Below, one piece after another: positions 7,411 to 14,134 of a stretch of 17,864 bases of DNA. The stretch is taken from the NCBI GenBank assembly GCA_016934355.1, contig JAFGTA010000099.1:1-17864 (forward strand), in the 5' to 3' direction. The stretch's first letter is position 1; each line of letters begins with the position of its first letter. The notes below the pieces were generated by a model. It ran no database searches and had not been told where the DNA came from. It saw only the letters and a list, made by a program, of their open reading frames with translations. Source of the stretch: Candidatus Bathyarchaeota archaeon. GTDB lineage: Archaea; Thermoproteota; Bathyarchaeia; TCS64. The position numbers were made by a program, and so were the translations under genes.

Positions 7411-8670
7411 CTACTGGCCGTCAATTTCTCTCGTCCACTCGACGCTGTCGGTTTCGTGACGGTACGTGCCGCATCGGAGGCACATGTATTCGCCGTCCAC
7501 CGCGTAGTATCCCCTGAACTCGTAGTCCACCGTCTCCCTGTCGCCGTTCTCGTCGAGCCTGCAGAGGCCGGTTGCCCCGGTGTAGCCGGCGGCTACCTCA
7601 GGGAGCACATCGTTTACCGTGCAGTTTCTGGCGTCCGCCTCCATAACCGATAACGCGGCTACCCAGCAGCAGTCGTACACGTTTGCAGTGTACAGGCCGA
7701 GGCTGCGGCCGAACCTCGACGCGTAGCTGGCGTTGAGCTGCTGATACACGGGTGTCGGGCTCGGTGTAACGTGGGGTGAGGCTAGCCAGGCGCTGGAAGC
7801 CTCTGGGCCAGTGTCGTCGACGAGTTGCCGGGAGTCGAAGGTGCCCTCAGTTCCGATCCACGGCACGTCGAAGAGGCCGGGGTAAGCCGCCGCGTCCCTC
7901 AGTGCCCAGGCGGCCTCGTTGAAGCTCACCAACAGAACCGCGGTGCTGTTCGCCCCGTTTTGGGCTGTTGAAGCCTGCACTGCGGCGTCCACTTTCTCTA
8001 GGTAATCCGTAAACTCCGTGGCTTCACTCGGGTACCTGACGGTCTCGCGGATGCTGCCTCCCTCGGCCAGGTATGTTTCCTTGAATATTCGTACTATCTC
8101 GTCGCCCCAGTAGTCGCCGCGCTGGAGGATCACCACGTCTGTGACGCCCAGGCTCTGCAGAGCCCGTGTGATGGGCTTTACCTGATGGGTGTCCGTGGGG
8201 CAGAGCCGGTAGACGTGGTCCTTTATCGCCTTGAGGGGGCTTGTGCAGGAGGGGCTGACTATGGTCATGTTGTTCTCCTTGCAGTAGGTGTAGCCGCTGC
8301 TGCAGAAGAAGCTGCACCAGCCGTAGCCGACGATTACCTCCGCCCCCTCGCCGTGGAACCCTATGGTGAGGTTCTTGGCGTTGGGCGGTGAGCCGTCCGC
8401 GCTGCCGTAGAGAAGCTCGAACCTGTAGCCGTTTCCCGTCTCGTTGCAGTGCTTGTTGATGTCGCGGAGCGCCTCCCCGCCCAGGAACACGTACTCCTCA
8501 TACTCCCTCTCGGTGCTGCTGAACAACCCTATCTTCACGGTCTTCACAGCCTCGGCCTCAACCGCCTGTCCCCCGTCTTCCACCGTGTCTAGGGCGTCTG
8601 GGCTGTAGAGGCGGGCGCAGGCTATGACGGCGAACACGAGGACCCCGACTAGGATAAACGATCTCTTCAT
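7411..8670 (-). CDS. SBP5: periplasmic-binding-type protein with lipobox-like N-terminus
   Basis: 419 residues from ATG 8670. The same frame stays open to a start at 8796, but those extra codons span the 28-bp promoter-like element, so 8670 is chosen. The N-terminus MKRSFILVGVLVFAVIACAR has basic residues, a hydrophobic core and VIAC, which fits the lipobox pattern, so this copy may be a lipoprotein. The domain starts at VKIGLFSSTEREYEEY. INKHCNETGNGYRFE, VIVGYGWCS, VSPSCTSP, LQRGDYWGDE, NVYDCCWVAALSVMEA and TGATGLCRLDENGDRE are the family blocks. It is rich in cysteine (FFCSSGYTYC, DCCW), so disulfides are possible. Sister of SBP2. It lies 98 nt after the SBP6 stop and probably has its own promoter there. 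Confidence 0.88.
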   Translation of the reverse strand: MKRSFILVGVLVFAVIACARLYSPDALDTVEDGGQAVEAEAVKTVKIGLFSSTEREYEEYVFLGGEALRDINKHCNETGNGYRFELLYGSADGSPPNAKNLTIGFHGEGAEVIVGYGWCSFFCSSGYTYCKENNMTIVSPSCTSPLKAIKDHVYRLCPTDTHQVKPITRALQSLGVTDVVILQRGDYWGDEIVRIFKETYLAEGGSIRETVRYPSEATEFTDYLEKVDAAVQASTAQNGANSTAVLLVSFNEAAWALRDAAAYPGLFDVPWIGTEGTFDSRQLVDDTGPEASSAWLASPHVTPSPTPVYQQLNASYASRFGRSLGLYTANVYDCCWVAALSVMEADARNCTVNDVLPEVAAGYTGATGLCRLDENGDRETVDYEFRGYYAVDGEYMCLRCGTYRHETDSVEWTREIDGQ

Positions 8671-8719
8671 ATCTCTCAGACCCTGGGCTGATCTCTTTCG
8701 GTCAGAGCCTTTTACATTG

Positions 8720-8747
8720 TTAAGCGTTTTTGAAAAGAAATCTTTAC
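8720..8747 (-). promoter_or_regulatory. 28-bp promoter-like element, copy A (upstream of SBP5)
   Basis: Plus-strand TTAAGCGTTTTTGAAAAG followed by AAATCTTTAC. It matches copy B at 10513-10540 in 26 of 28 positions. It lies 49 nt upstream of SBP5 ATG 8670, in the only long gap of the array (98 nt). On the transcribed strand it reads CTTTTCAAAAACGCTTAA, an AT-rich core that could supply the BRE/TATA region or an operator. It implies a second transcript start within the array. Confidence 0.55.
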
Positions 8748-8768
8748 CAGACTCGACCACACCGTGTT

Positions 8769-10034
8769 TCACCCGGGGGAAACCGGTACATCCCAATTCA
8801 CGCTGCGGGACGTGGCGTTGTAGTAGCCGTAAAGATGCCCCTCCGCCTCACCGTCAACCATGTAGTAGCCCCAGAGTTCACAGTCGATATGATCCCGGTC
8901 ACCGACGGCGTCAAGTAGACAAAGGCCGGTGAGGCCACGGTATCCTTCGGCGGCCTTTGGCAGGACCCCCTCAACGGCGTCCCCGTCGGCCGACCCCGCC
9001 TCTACGACGCTCAGCGCCATAACCCACAGCGAGTCGTAGACGTTGGCGTCGAAGTAGCCCAAGGGCTCACCGAACTCGGCCCGGTACGCCGCGTCCAGCT
9101 CCCGCATTGTTTCTGTGTCAGGCATCGCCGGGTACGGGCCTATCAGCTTCACCGCCGCGGCTTCAGCCCCCACCTCATCGATGACGTCTTTTGAGAAACG
9201 TTCGCCGTCGGCGCGTAGCCACGTGGCGTTCATCAGAGCCGGGTACCGGGAGGCTTCTCCCAATATGTCGACGGCCTCGCTGAAGCTGAGCGCGAGGACG
9301 ACGGTCTTCTCCCCGTCGGCCGCAGACTCCCTGACTGCTTGGTCTGCCAGAGACATATACTCGCCGAAGCCGTCGCCAGTGGTCTCGGCCGCGTACCTCA
9401 TCTCAGTCAGCCTGCCGCTGTACTCCTGTTTGAATACGATAATGAGGTGTTCGGCCCATGCGTCTCCCCTGTAGATGATCAAGACATGGGAAGCTCCTAG
9501 GCTCTCGGCTGCAGCGGCTGCTGGCACCGCATGCCTGGTTTCGATGGGGCTCATCTTGAATACTCCGTCCACCTTCCTTGTGCAGTCCTGCGGGTTTGTG
9601 GAGGTTGGGCTTATCACCACCATGCCGTTGTGCTCGATGTAGCTCATGGAGACGCAGAGCTGGCTGGACCACCCACACCCGATGACCAGGTCGATACCGG
9701 CCCCGTGGTACTGCTGGATGTTGCCCAGCGCCGTTGCGGACATTCCCTCCGCGTCGCTGTAGACGGGCTCGAACCTGAATGCGATGCCCGACTGGTTGCA
9801 GTACGCGTTGACGTCGTCTAAGGCGAGGTCGCCAAGGAACACGTATCTGTCGTAGGTGTCAGTGGTCGCGCTCATGACGCCGATCTGTATCAACTGGGGT
9901 TCAATGACCTCCGTCGACGCTGGCTCGCCTTCAGGCTCCGATGAGCCTGGTTGACGCGCTGACCAGAGAGAGTAGCCAGAGACAAGGGCAACCCCAACAG
10001 CAAGCACAACAAGGTAGACTGTTCTCCTCGACAT
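8769..10034 (-). CDS. SBP6: membrane-anchored periplasmic-binding-type protein
   Basis: 421 residues from ATG 10034, whose A directly follows the TAA of the degenerate gene (0 nt between). Residues ~5-23 (TVYLVVLAVGVALVSGYSL) are the anchor, followed by an acidic/Ser linker (GSSEPEGEPASTE) and the binding domain from ~48 (IQIGVMSATTDTYDRY). Landmarks: DVNAYCNQSG, LVIGCGWSS, VVISPTSTNP, IYRGDAWAE, NVYDSLWVMALSVVEAGS, and GLTGLCLLDAVGDRD, then ELWGYYMVDGEAEGH. DSLW instead of DGCW groups it with SBP3. It is the first intact copy in transcription order and would be read from the promoter region near 10.5 kb. No transporter partner gene is adjacent. The ligand is unknown. Confidence 0.88.
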   Translation of the reverse strand: MSRRTVYLVVLAVGVALVSGYSLWSARQPGSSEPEGEPASTEVIEPQLIQIGVMSATTDTYDRYVFLGDLALDDVNAYCNQSGIAFRFEPVYSDAEGMSATALGNIQQYHGAGIDLVIGCGWSSQLCVSMSYIEHNGMVVISPTSTNPQDCTRKVDGVFKMSPIETRHAVPAAAAAESLGASHVLIIYRGDAWAEHLIIVFKQEYSGRLTEMRYAAETTGDGFGEYMSLADQAVRESAADGEKTVVLALSFSEAVDILGEASRYPALMNATWLRADGERFSKDVIDEVGAEAAAVKLIGPYPAMPDTETMRELDAAYRAEFGEPLGYFDANVYDSLWVMALSVVEAGSADGDAVEGVLPKAAEGYRGLTGLCLLDAVGDRDHIDCELWGYYMVDGEAEGHLYGYYNATSRSVNWDVPVSPG

Positions 10035-10487
10035 TTATCCACACGGCCTCGTCAGGTTCTGCTCCTCAAGTAAAGCGTCGTCCCAGTGGACGGCACCGAC
10101 GGCGCCGTCGTAGACGCCGAACCTCCTGACCCTTTCCCAGTTTCGTTGTACCCCCATATCTCGTAGGCGCCGGGGGACCCTGTCGCCGTTCATGTCGAGG
10201 TCCACCCAACCCGTGACGCCGTAGTAGTCGCGGGCTACCTCAGGCAGCGCCTCTGCGTAGGCGTTCACGTCCGGCTCGATGATCTCTTCGAAGAGCTTCA
10301 CCTTGTCCGTGAAGTTGCCCCATATGTTGATGTACCCCACCTTGACTTTGGAGGCGTCTACGCTGGCTGAGCTCTGCTGCGGCTCCTTGGCAGGTGCGGA
10401 GTGTAACGAGGTCAGCAGGTAGGTGGCTCCGCTGGACGCCGCCACCAGTAACAGTACCCACGTTACGTGCCTCGGGTCCGGCGGCAT
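10035..10487 (-). pseudogene. SBP7: collapsed SBP paralogue with large in-frame deletion and two small frame slips
   Basis: 150 codons from ATG 10487 (MPPDPRHVTW), against about 420 in the intact copies. It has the anchor helix (TWVLLLVAASSGATYLL), a Ser/Ala linker, the first strand (VKVGYINIWGN) and the first helix up to DVNAYA. It then jumps straight to the C-terminal block ALPEVARDYYGVTGWVDLD, so roughly 290 residues holding most of both lobes are missing. After GDRVP the frame turns to nonsense for 12 codons. The neighbouring frame there reads GAYEIWGYNETG, matching YELWGYY of the paralogues, and the original frame resumes with a family-like RFGVYDGAVGAVHWDD. One extra C (in 10172-10176) and one missing G (at 10136-10138) explain this. 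It cannot form a ligand pocket. It could survive as a leader gene carrying the promoter. Confidence 0.75.
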
Positions 10488-10512
10488 GGTCTGAGAGCTG
10501 AAAAATACCATA

Positions 10513-10540
10513 TTAAGCGTTTTTGAAAAGGATTCTTTAC
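10513..10540 (-). promoter_or_regulatory. 28-bp promoter-like element, copy B (start of the SBP array)
   Basis: Plus-strand TTAAGCGTTTTTGAAAAG followed by GATTCTTTAC, differing from copy A (8720-8747) at two positions. It ends 25 nt before ATG 10487, a spacing that suits a leaderless archaeal promoter with a TATA-like TTAATAT near 10510-10516. It probably drives the whole minus-strand array. Confidence 0.55.
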
Positions 10541-10808
10541 ATGGGCTCAGGCTCGGCGGCTTGACCACGCGGCTACCCTCCACCCGATCCGTTTGAAGCA
10601 ACATGGGTGGTCTCAGCGCCTAGTGTTAACTTTTTTCAGTATAGTTTTCTCGTTGTTGGGAGGAGGTTCGAATCGAATGCGCCCGCACTTGTTTCAGGTA
10701 ATTTGATGAGCCGAAAAGAATGTTGTTGCCTCGTCTGTGCAATGATATGGTTATGAGGCAGCATCATGGCTGCGTGTATTACGGGTTTATGTCCGGCATG
10801 GTGTCTTT
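10541..10808 (+). other. Divergent intergenic region between the SBP array and the zinc-ribbon gene
   Basis: About 270 nt with no convincing gene. It holds the upstream flank of the array promoter, a plus-strand T-run near 10630-10636, and a T-arm-like GGTTCGAATC at 10665-10674 that is not part of a foldable tRNA. A weak TATA-like TGTATTA (10775-10781) lies about 30 nt before ATG 10809 and may serve a leaderless zinc-ribbon transcript. Nothing else was recognised. Confidence 0.45.
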
Positions 10809-10994
10809 ATGCTTGAGGAATGCGAGGTATGCGGGCAGAGCACGGGCAAGCTGTACACCTGTAAGGTGTGCGGCGCCAGGTTCTGCAGGTACTGCGGCAG
10901 CTTCACAGAGAAGCTGTGCATAGACTGCGTCGAGAACGGCAACGTCTCCGCGGAGACACGTGTCGAGGCAGCGAAACCCAGTACAGCGAGGTGA
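10809..10994 (+). CDS. Small zinc-ribbon protein with four CxxC knuckles
   Basis: 61 residues from ATG 10809. Four CxxC pairs at 5/8 (CEVC), 18/21 (CKVC), 26/29 (CRYC) and 37/40 (CIDC) could bind two zinc ions in a cross-brace, as in FYVE-, B-box- or HIT-like fingers. The order of spacings does not let me name one family. The C-terminal 20 residues are polar and probably disordered. Likely a protein- or nucleic-acid-binding adaptor. It has no Shine-Dalgarno, which fits a leaderless transcript. Its end carries the GAGGTGA site of the next gene, 4 nt apart, so the two form a small operon. Confidence 0.75.
   Translation: MLEECEVCGQSTGKLYTCKVCGARFCRYCGSFTEKLCIDCVENGNVSAETRVEAAKPSTAR
10988..10994 (+). 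promoter_or_regulatory. Shine-Dalgarno sequence setting the ATG start at 10999
   Basis: GAGGTGA overlaps the stop of the zinc-ribbon gene and lies 4 nt before ATG 10999. It favours this start over an in-frame ATG at 10960 that would overlap the upstream gene by 35 nt. Confidence 0.6.
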
Positions 10995-10998
10995 TGCG

Positions 10999-11205
10999 AT
11001 GAGTGAGAACAAGGTACACGAACTGCACCGAAAGCTCAGCGAGAAGCTGGTGGAAGAGGCCCGCGCCGTTAAGAAGAAGCTCGACCCGGGCGTAGCCGTG
11101 AGGCTCAGCCAGGAGATCGTGAACATCAGGCGTGAGATCCACCAGGAGCTGCTGAAGCTGAGAGGCGAGAAAGTTCGGGACGACGACATCCCGGACGTCG
11201 GGTAG
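10999..11205 (+). CDS. Short charged helical (coiled-coil-like) protein
   Basis: 68 residues, MSENKVHELHRKLSEKL onward, nearly all predicted helix with heptad-like Leu/Val spacing (two helices, ~4-30 and ~36-56) and alternating Lys/Glu. I do not recognise a family. It begins 4 nt after the zinc-ribbon stop behind a good GAGGTGA site, so both are probably made together and may interact. It ends 9 nt before a palindromic terminator shared with the convergent M14 gene. An oligomeric adaptor or nucleic-acid-associated protein is possible; no function is assigned. Confidence 0.65.
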   Translation: MSENKVHELHRKLSEKLVEEARAVKKKLDPGVAVRLSQEIVNIRREIHQELLKLRGEKVRDDDIPDVG

Positions 11206-11214
11206 AAAAACAAC

Positions 11215-11230
11215 TATTTTTTAAAAAATA
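11215..11230. terminator. Perfect 16-bp AT palindrome, bidirectional terminator
   Basis: TATTTTTTAAAAAATA lies between the convergent stops at 11205 (plus) and 11242 (minus). It gives a U6 tract in either transcript, so it can end both units. Confidence 0.65.
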
Positions 11231-11241
11231 AAGAGAGGGGG

Positions 11242-13797
11242 TCAGCCGAGGAGGCTGTTGAAGAGGAGCTTGAAGGTTCCGTGGGTCTGGCACCTGTTCT
11301 GGCACCGGAAGCCGATGAGCACGGCGTCCCCTTCCCCTGATTTAGCGGATAGGACCGCTATCTTGTTGGCTAGCTTCTCCTCGCCTACGAGCCACCCCGA
11401 CTCCAGCAGATCGCTGTCCGGGTACGTCGCCACGACGCTGTACTTGTCGTTGTCGGGGTTGGGCAGTATCTTGAAGGCGGGGCTGTTCCAGAACAGCGCC
11501 AGCGCGTCCTCGGGCATCCCGTAGGCTACGGGGTTCTCCGCGTCGAACAGGGTGTGGATGGTGCTGCCGGGGCAGTGGAACTCCTTGGGGCTGAGCCCAT
11601 CCATGGCGTTGGCCACCATGAGGCCCAGCGCCTGGACCGCGTACATGCTGGCGCCGCCGAGACAGACGAGCCTGCCTCCCTTCTGCACCCACTCCTTGAT
11701 CTTCTTCTTGCCTTCGTCGCCGAGGCCGCTCATGTACTCGGGCGGGTATTCGCCGAGGGGCCATCCGGGTCTGTGCTCTTTCCACCACTTCTGGAGCTCC
11801 TCGCCGCCTGTGATCATCTCGGGGTTGTCGTCGGGCAGTATGATGGCGTCATACTGGCTGAGGTCGCCTTCGAGGATGTCCTTGTCCATGAGAGTCGCGT
11901 ATGGGAAGCCGTACTGTTCGAGTAAAAGCCGTGTCCAGCCCTCGTCCATGTTTCCTCCCCAGTACCTCTGGTACATGCCCACCTTGAGGCGCTTGACTTG
12001 GACCGTTTCGGCCTCCAGCACCTCCAGTGCGTGGAAGTCTACGCCAGTCTTCTCGGCTATCTTCTGCATTTGTTTCTCGTGGCCGGGCTCCACCACGAAG
12101 CAGCCCGACGGCAGCTCGGCGTCTCCGGCCAGCAGAGGCTCGGTGACCCGCTTCACCGTGACGCCTGCGTCCAGAAGCATGTTCACCGCCTTGAAGGCGT
12201 GGTTAAGCCGGGTGTCGAGTAGATACCCTACCTTGCTCTTGTCGTCCACGGCGCCCGCGGGTGGCTTGTAGTCCGTAACCTGCTCTAGCTCGACGTCGCT
12301 CATCCAGGCCACGGGGTGGCTTTCCACGCCCATGAACTCGGTCATGGTATCCGTCGCCGAGTCGTAGGGGCGGTGGGGCGAGCCGTCCGGCTGCCGGGTG
12401 AAGCTGTCGTCGGGGAACTTTGTCTGGCCGAGGAGTGTCTTGATGAGCCCCATCTTGGGCTGGGCGAGTGGCAGTACGTAGCTTCCCTCGTCGTAGAGGT
12501 ACCCGTCGGCTGTGAAAGGCTCCTTGGCCTTGTATATCTTCAGGTTCTGGGCCATTAGCTTCTCTACCATGAGCTCGGCTGTGCGTGGGTCGTGCTGCTC
12601 GGCCGGGACTATGTAGGCAGTGATTGGGTCCATTGCTCCTCGGTCCGTCTGGCGGACAGCCTTCTGGTAGGCGTTGTGTAGCACGGTCTCCTTGTTGCGT
12701 GCCATGTGGTCTAGGATGGCCCACGCCGACACCTTCTGCTGTTCGACGATGTCGCGTAGAGTCCACCAGCCGCCTGGCCATGGGTGTGGGAAGTTGGTGG
12801 TTGGCTTGTAGTGGGGCATCATCCTTGTCCCTACTAGGCTCTGGGGCTTGGTCTCCTCGATGAGCTGCTCTGGGTGGACGTAGAGGGGCGTGGCGAGCTT
12901 CGCCGAGGCCGACTCGGTGAGCATACTGGGGATGTTGTGGTATATCCCTATCCAGTGGAAGCCCATGTGGGCCCAGCCGCTGAATATAGCGGCGTTGACG
13001 ACGCCCGTCTTGCCTTCCTCCTCCAGCTTGTACGCCATGTGGCTTCCGTACCACTGGAGCTCCCTCCAGGTAAGAGGGTCCCCGTGGGGGTGGATGGGGT
13101 CACTGTAGGGTACGACGAAGAGGCGCGCACCGTAGCTGCCCATGTGGTGGTGGTCCTGGTACGCCTGGGGCTGCCAGTCGTGGAACATGAGCTTCGCCAT
13201 GTACTGTGACTCGACGATGTTGGTGGCGAAGGCGTCGCGGTTGTTGTCGTGGCCCGTGTACTTGTGGTAGAGGAAAGGCTGGTTGACTCCCTCCCACTCG
13301 GTGCCCAGCACCTTGTAGTACCAGTCCGTGACGAGTATCTGGCCGTCCGGGTTGAAGCACGGCACCATGATGCTGATGACGTTGTCCCTGATCCGCTTTG
13401 CTTCGTCGTCCTCACGGGTGATGAGGTCGTAGACCAGCTCGGGGCACATCTGTGTGCCCCCTATCTCGCTGGCGTGGAGGCTCATCGACTGGATGGCGAC
13501 GGCTTTGCCCTCCTCGATGAGGGGCTTCACGTCCTCCTCTGTGAGGCCGCCTGGGTCGCTGATCTTTTTGTTGACTTCCTGGATGCGGTCAAGGTTCTTC
13601 ATGTTCTCCTCGCTGGTGACGAGGACCATGAGGAACGGGTGGCCTTCGGTGCTTGGCCCCATGTCCACTACCTTGACTCTTCCCGACTCTTTCTGGAGCC
13701 TGTTGTAGTACTCGACGATCTTCTCCCATCTCGCTATCTTACGGTCTTCTCCTAGCCTGTGCTTGAAGAATGCCTTTGGTGATGTGATCTTCGGCAT
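11242..13797 (-). CDS. M14-family zinc carboxypeptidase-like protein with C-terminal glutamine-amidotransferase-like domain
   Basis: 851 residues from ATG 13797. Residues ~20-310 are an M14 peptidase domain: HASE (zinc ligands H108, E111), NPDG at 149-152, NNRD at 185-188 (substrate-binding Asn/Arg), DHHHMG at 215-220 (third zinc ligand His) and TESA with catalytic Glu 295. All key residues are present, so it should be active and remove C-terminal amino acids or cleave related amide bonds. Residues ~604-775 resemble a class-I glutamine-amidotransferase fold (KVGMYQRYWGGNMDEGW, YDAIILPDDN, GGRLVCLGGAS), as in other large M14 proteins. The nucleophile position reads CLGGAS, so catalysis there is doubtful. 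No signal peptide, so it is cytoplasmic unless exported another way. Monocistronic, convergent with the small operon, and with its own upstream region. The exact substrate is unknown. Confidence 0.9.
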   Translation of the reverse strand: MPKITSPKAFFKHRLGEDRKIARWEKIVEYYNRLQKESGRVKVVDMGPSTEGHPFLMVLVTSEENMKNLDRIQEVNKKISDPGGLTEEDVKPLIEEGKAVAIQSMSLHASEIGGTQMCPELVYDLITREDDEAKRIRDNVISIMVPCFNPDGQILVTDWYYKVLGTEWEGVNQPFLYHKYTGHDNNRDAFATNIVESQYMAKLMFHDWQPQAYQDHHHMGSYGARLFVVPYSDPIHPHGDPLTWRELQWYGSHMAYKLEEEGKTGVVNAAIFSGWAHMGFHWIGIYHNIPSMLTESASAKLATPLYVHPEQLIEETKPQSLVGTRMMPHYKPTTNFPHPWPGGWWTLRDIVEQQKVSAWAILDHMARNKETVLHNAYQKAVRQTDRGAMDPITAYIVPAEQHDPRTAELMVEKLMAQNLKIYKAKEPFTADGYLYDEGSYVLPLAQPKMGLIKTLLGQTKFPDDSFTRQPDGSPHRPYDSATDTMTEFMGVESHPVAWMSDVELEQVTDYKPPAGAVDDKSKVGYLLDTRLNHAFKAVNMLLDAGVTVKRVTEPLLAGDAELPSGCFVVEPGHEKQMQKIAEKTGVDFHALEVLEAETVQVKRLKVGMYQRYWGGNMDEGWTRLLLEQYGFPYATLMDKDILEGDLSQYDAIILPDDNPEMITGGEELQKWWKEHRPGWPLGEYPPEYMSGLGDEGKKKIKEWVQKGGRLVCLGGASMYAVQALGLMVANAMDGLSPKEFHCPGSTIHTLFDAENPVAYGMPEDALALFWNSPAFKILPNPDNDKYSVVATYPDSDLLESGWLVGEEKLANKIAVLSAKSGEGDAVLIGFRCQNRCQTHGTFKLLFNSLLG

Positions 13798-13832
13798 GGG
13801 TATTAGTTACATAATACTAGATTTAGGCTTAA

Positions 13833-13861
13833 CGTATGAGATGGCATATTTCGTTCATACG
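13833..13861. repeat. Inverted repeat upstream of the M14 gene
   Basis: CGTATGA (13833-13839) and its exact complement TCATACG (13855-13861), with 15 bp between and centres 22 bp apart (two helical turns). It sits just upstream of the presumed M14 BRE/TATA region, the position of an operator for a dimeric regulator. Confidence 0.45.
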
Positions 13862-14056
13862 GTATATACGGATACATGTGCTGAGTCAAACCAAGGTCGT
13901 TGCCAATTTACTTGGGATCGCCGCGCCATGAACTACTATGCCATCTTTAGGTAGCCGACCTATTACAGAGCTCCAGACGCGGTGGAAACGCCTCGAAACC
14001 CCTAACTTGTAGAAAAACCTCCTAGGGGGCGTTTATGCACCGTTGAGAGGGTCACG

Positions 14057-14090
14057 GTGTTCGTCATTCGTAGAACCTGTGTTCGTCGTT
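14057..14090 (+). repeat. Tandem 12-bp direct repeat upstream of the wHTH gene
   Basis: GTGTTCGTCATT (14057-14068) and GTGTTCGTCGTT (14079-14090), 22 bp apart start to start, so both lie on the same face of the helix. They end 10 bp before the TATA-like box, where an activator or autoregulator would bind. Confidence 0.5.
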
Positions 14091-14097
14091 AATCGAT

Positions 14098-14107
14098 AAG
14101 GTTATAT
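14098..14107 (+). promoter_or_regulatory. BRE/TATA-like promoter of the wHTH gene
   Basis: AAGGTTATAT, with TTATATT at 14101-14107, about 30 nt before ATG 14135. With the usual ~25-nt TATA-to-start distance, the transcript would begin within a few bases of the ATG, i.e. leaderless. Confidence 0.6.
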
Positions 14108-14134
14108 TGCGGGTAACGTGAATGTCGCCCTGAA

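Larger units (their letters stand above)
13801..14134. other. Divergent control region between the M14 gene and the wHTH gene
   Basis: 334 nt without a credible gene. From left to right it holds the M14 promoter side (minus-strand CTAAATCTAG near 13820, about 25 nt before ATG 13797), an inverted repeat at 13833-13861, a near-palindromic CCTCCTAGGGGG around 14018-14031, a 12-bp direct repeat at 14057-14090, and a TATA-like box at 14101-14107. A short plus-strand frame at 13763-13954 overlaps the M14 start and has no promoter or family features; I do not call it. Confidence 0.5.

Noticed and set aside
8671..8796. N-terminal extension of SBP5 back to 8796
   Set aside because: It covers the repeated 28-bp element, has no signal-peptide character, and ATG 8670 gives the same anchor start as SBP2.
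2214..10487. Tandem repeats read as a mobile element or phage array
   Set aside because: The repeats are whole paralogous genes of a binding-protein family with diverged sequences; no transposase, terminal repeats or phage genes.
10488..10604. N-terminal extension of SBP7 back to 10604
   Set aside because: It also covers a copy of the 28-bp element, and ATG 10487 directly precedes the anchor helix.
10665..10674. T-arm-like GGTTCGAATC suggesting a tRNA or tRNA remnant
   Set aside because: The flanking bases (GGAGG and CGAAT) do not pair as a T-stem, and no matching acceptor, D or anticodon arm was found upstream or downstream.
11552..12271. Long plus-strand open frame opposite the M14 gene
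   Set aside because: It is a by-product of the GC-rich codon pattern of the M14 gene; no domain, promoter or ribosome site.
12203..13054. 283-codon minus-strand frame within the M14 gene
   Set aside because: Arg/Pro/His-rich translation of a shifted frame inside a gene with all catalytic residues intact in its own frame.
13763..13954. 63-codon plus-strand frame overlapping the M14 start
   Set aside because: Overlaps a well-supported gene and the control region, with no promoter, ribosome site or recognisable domain.
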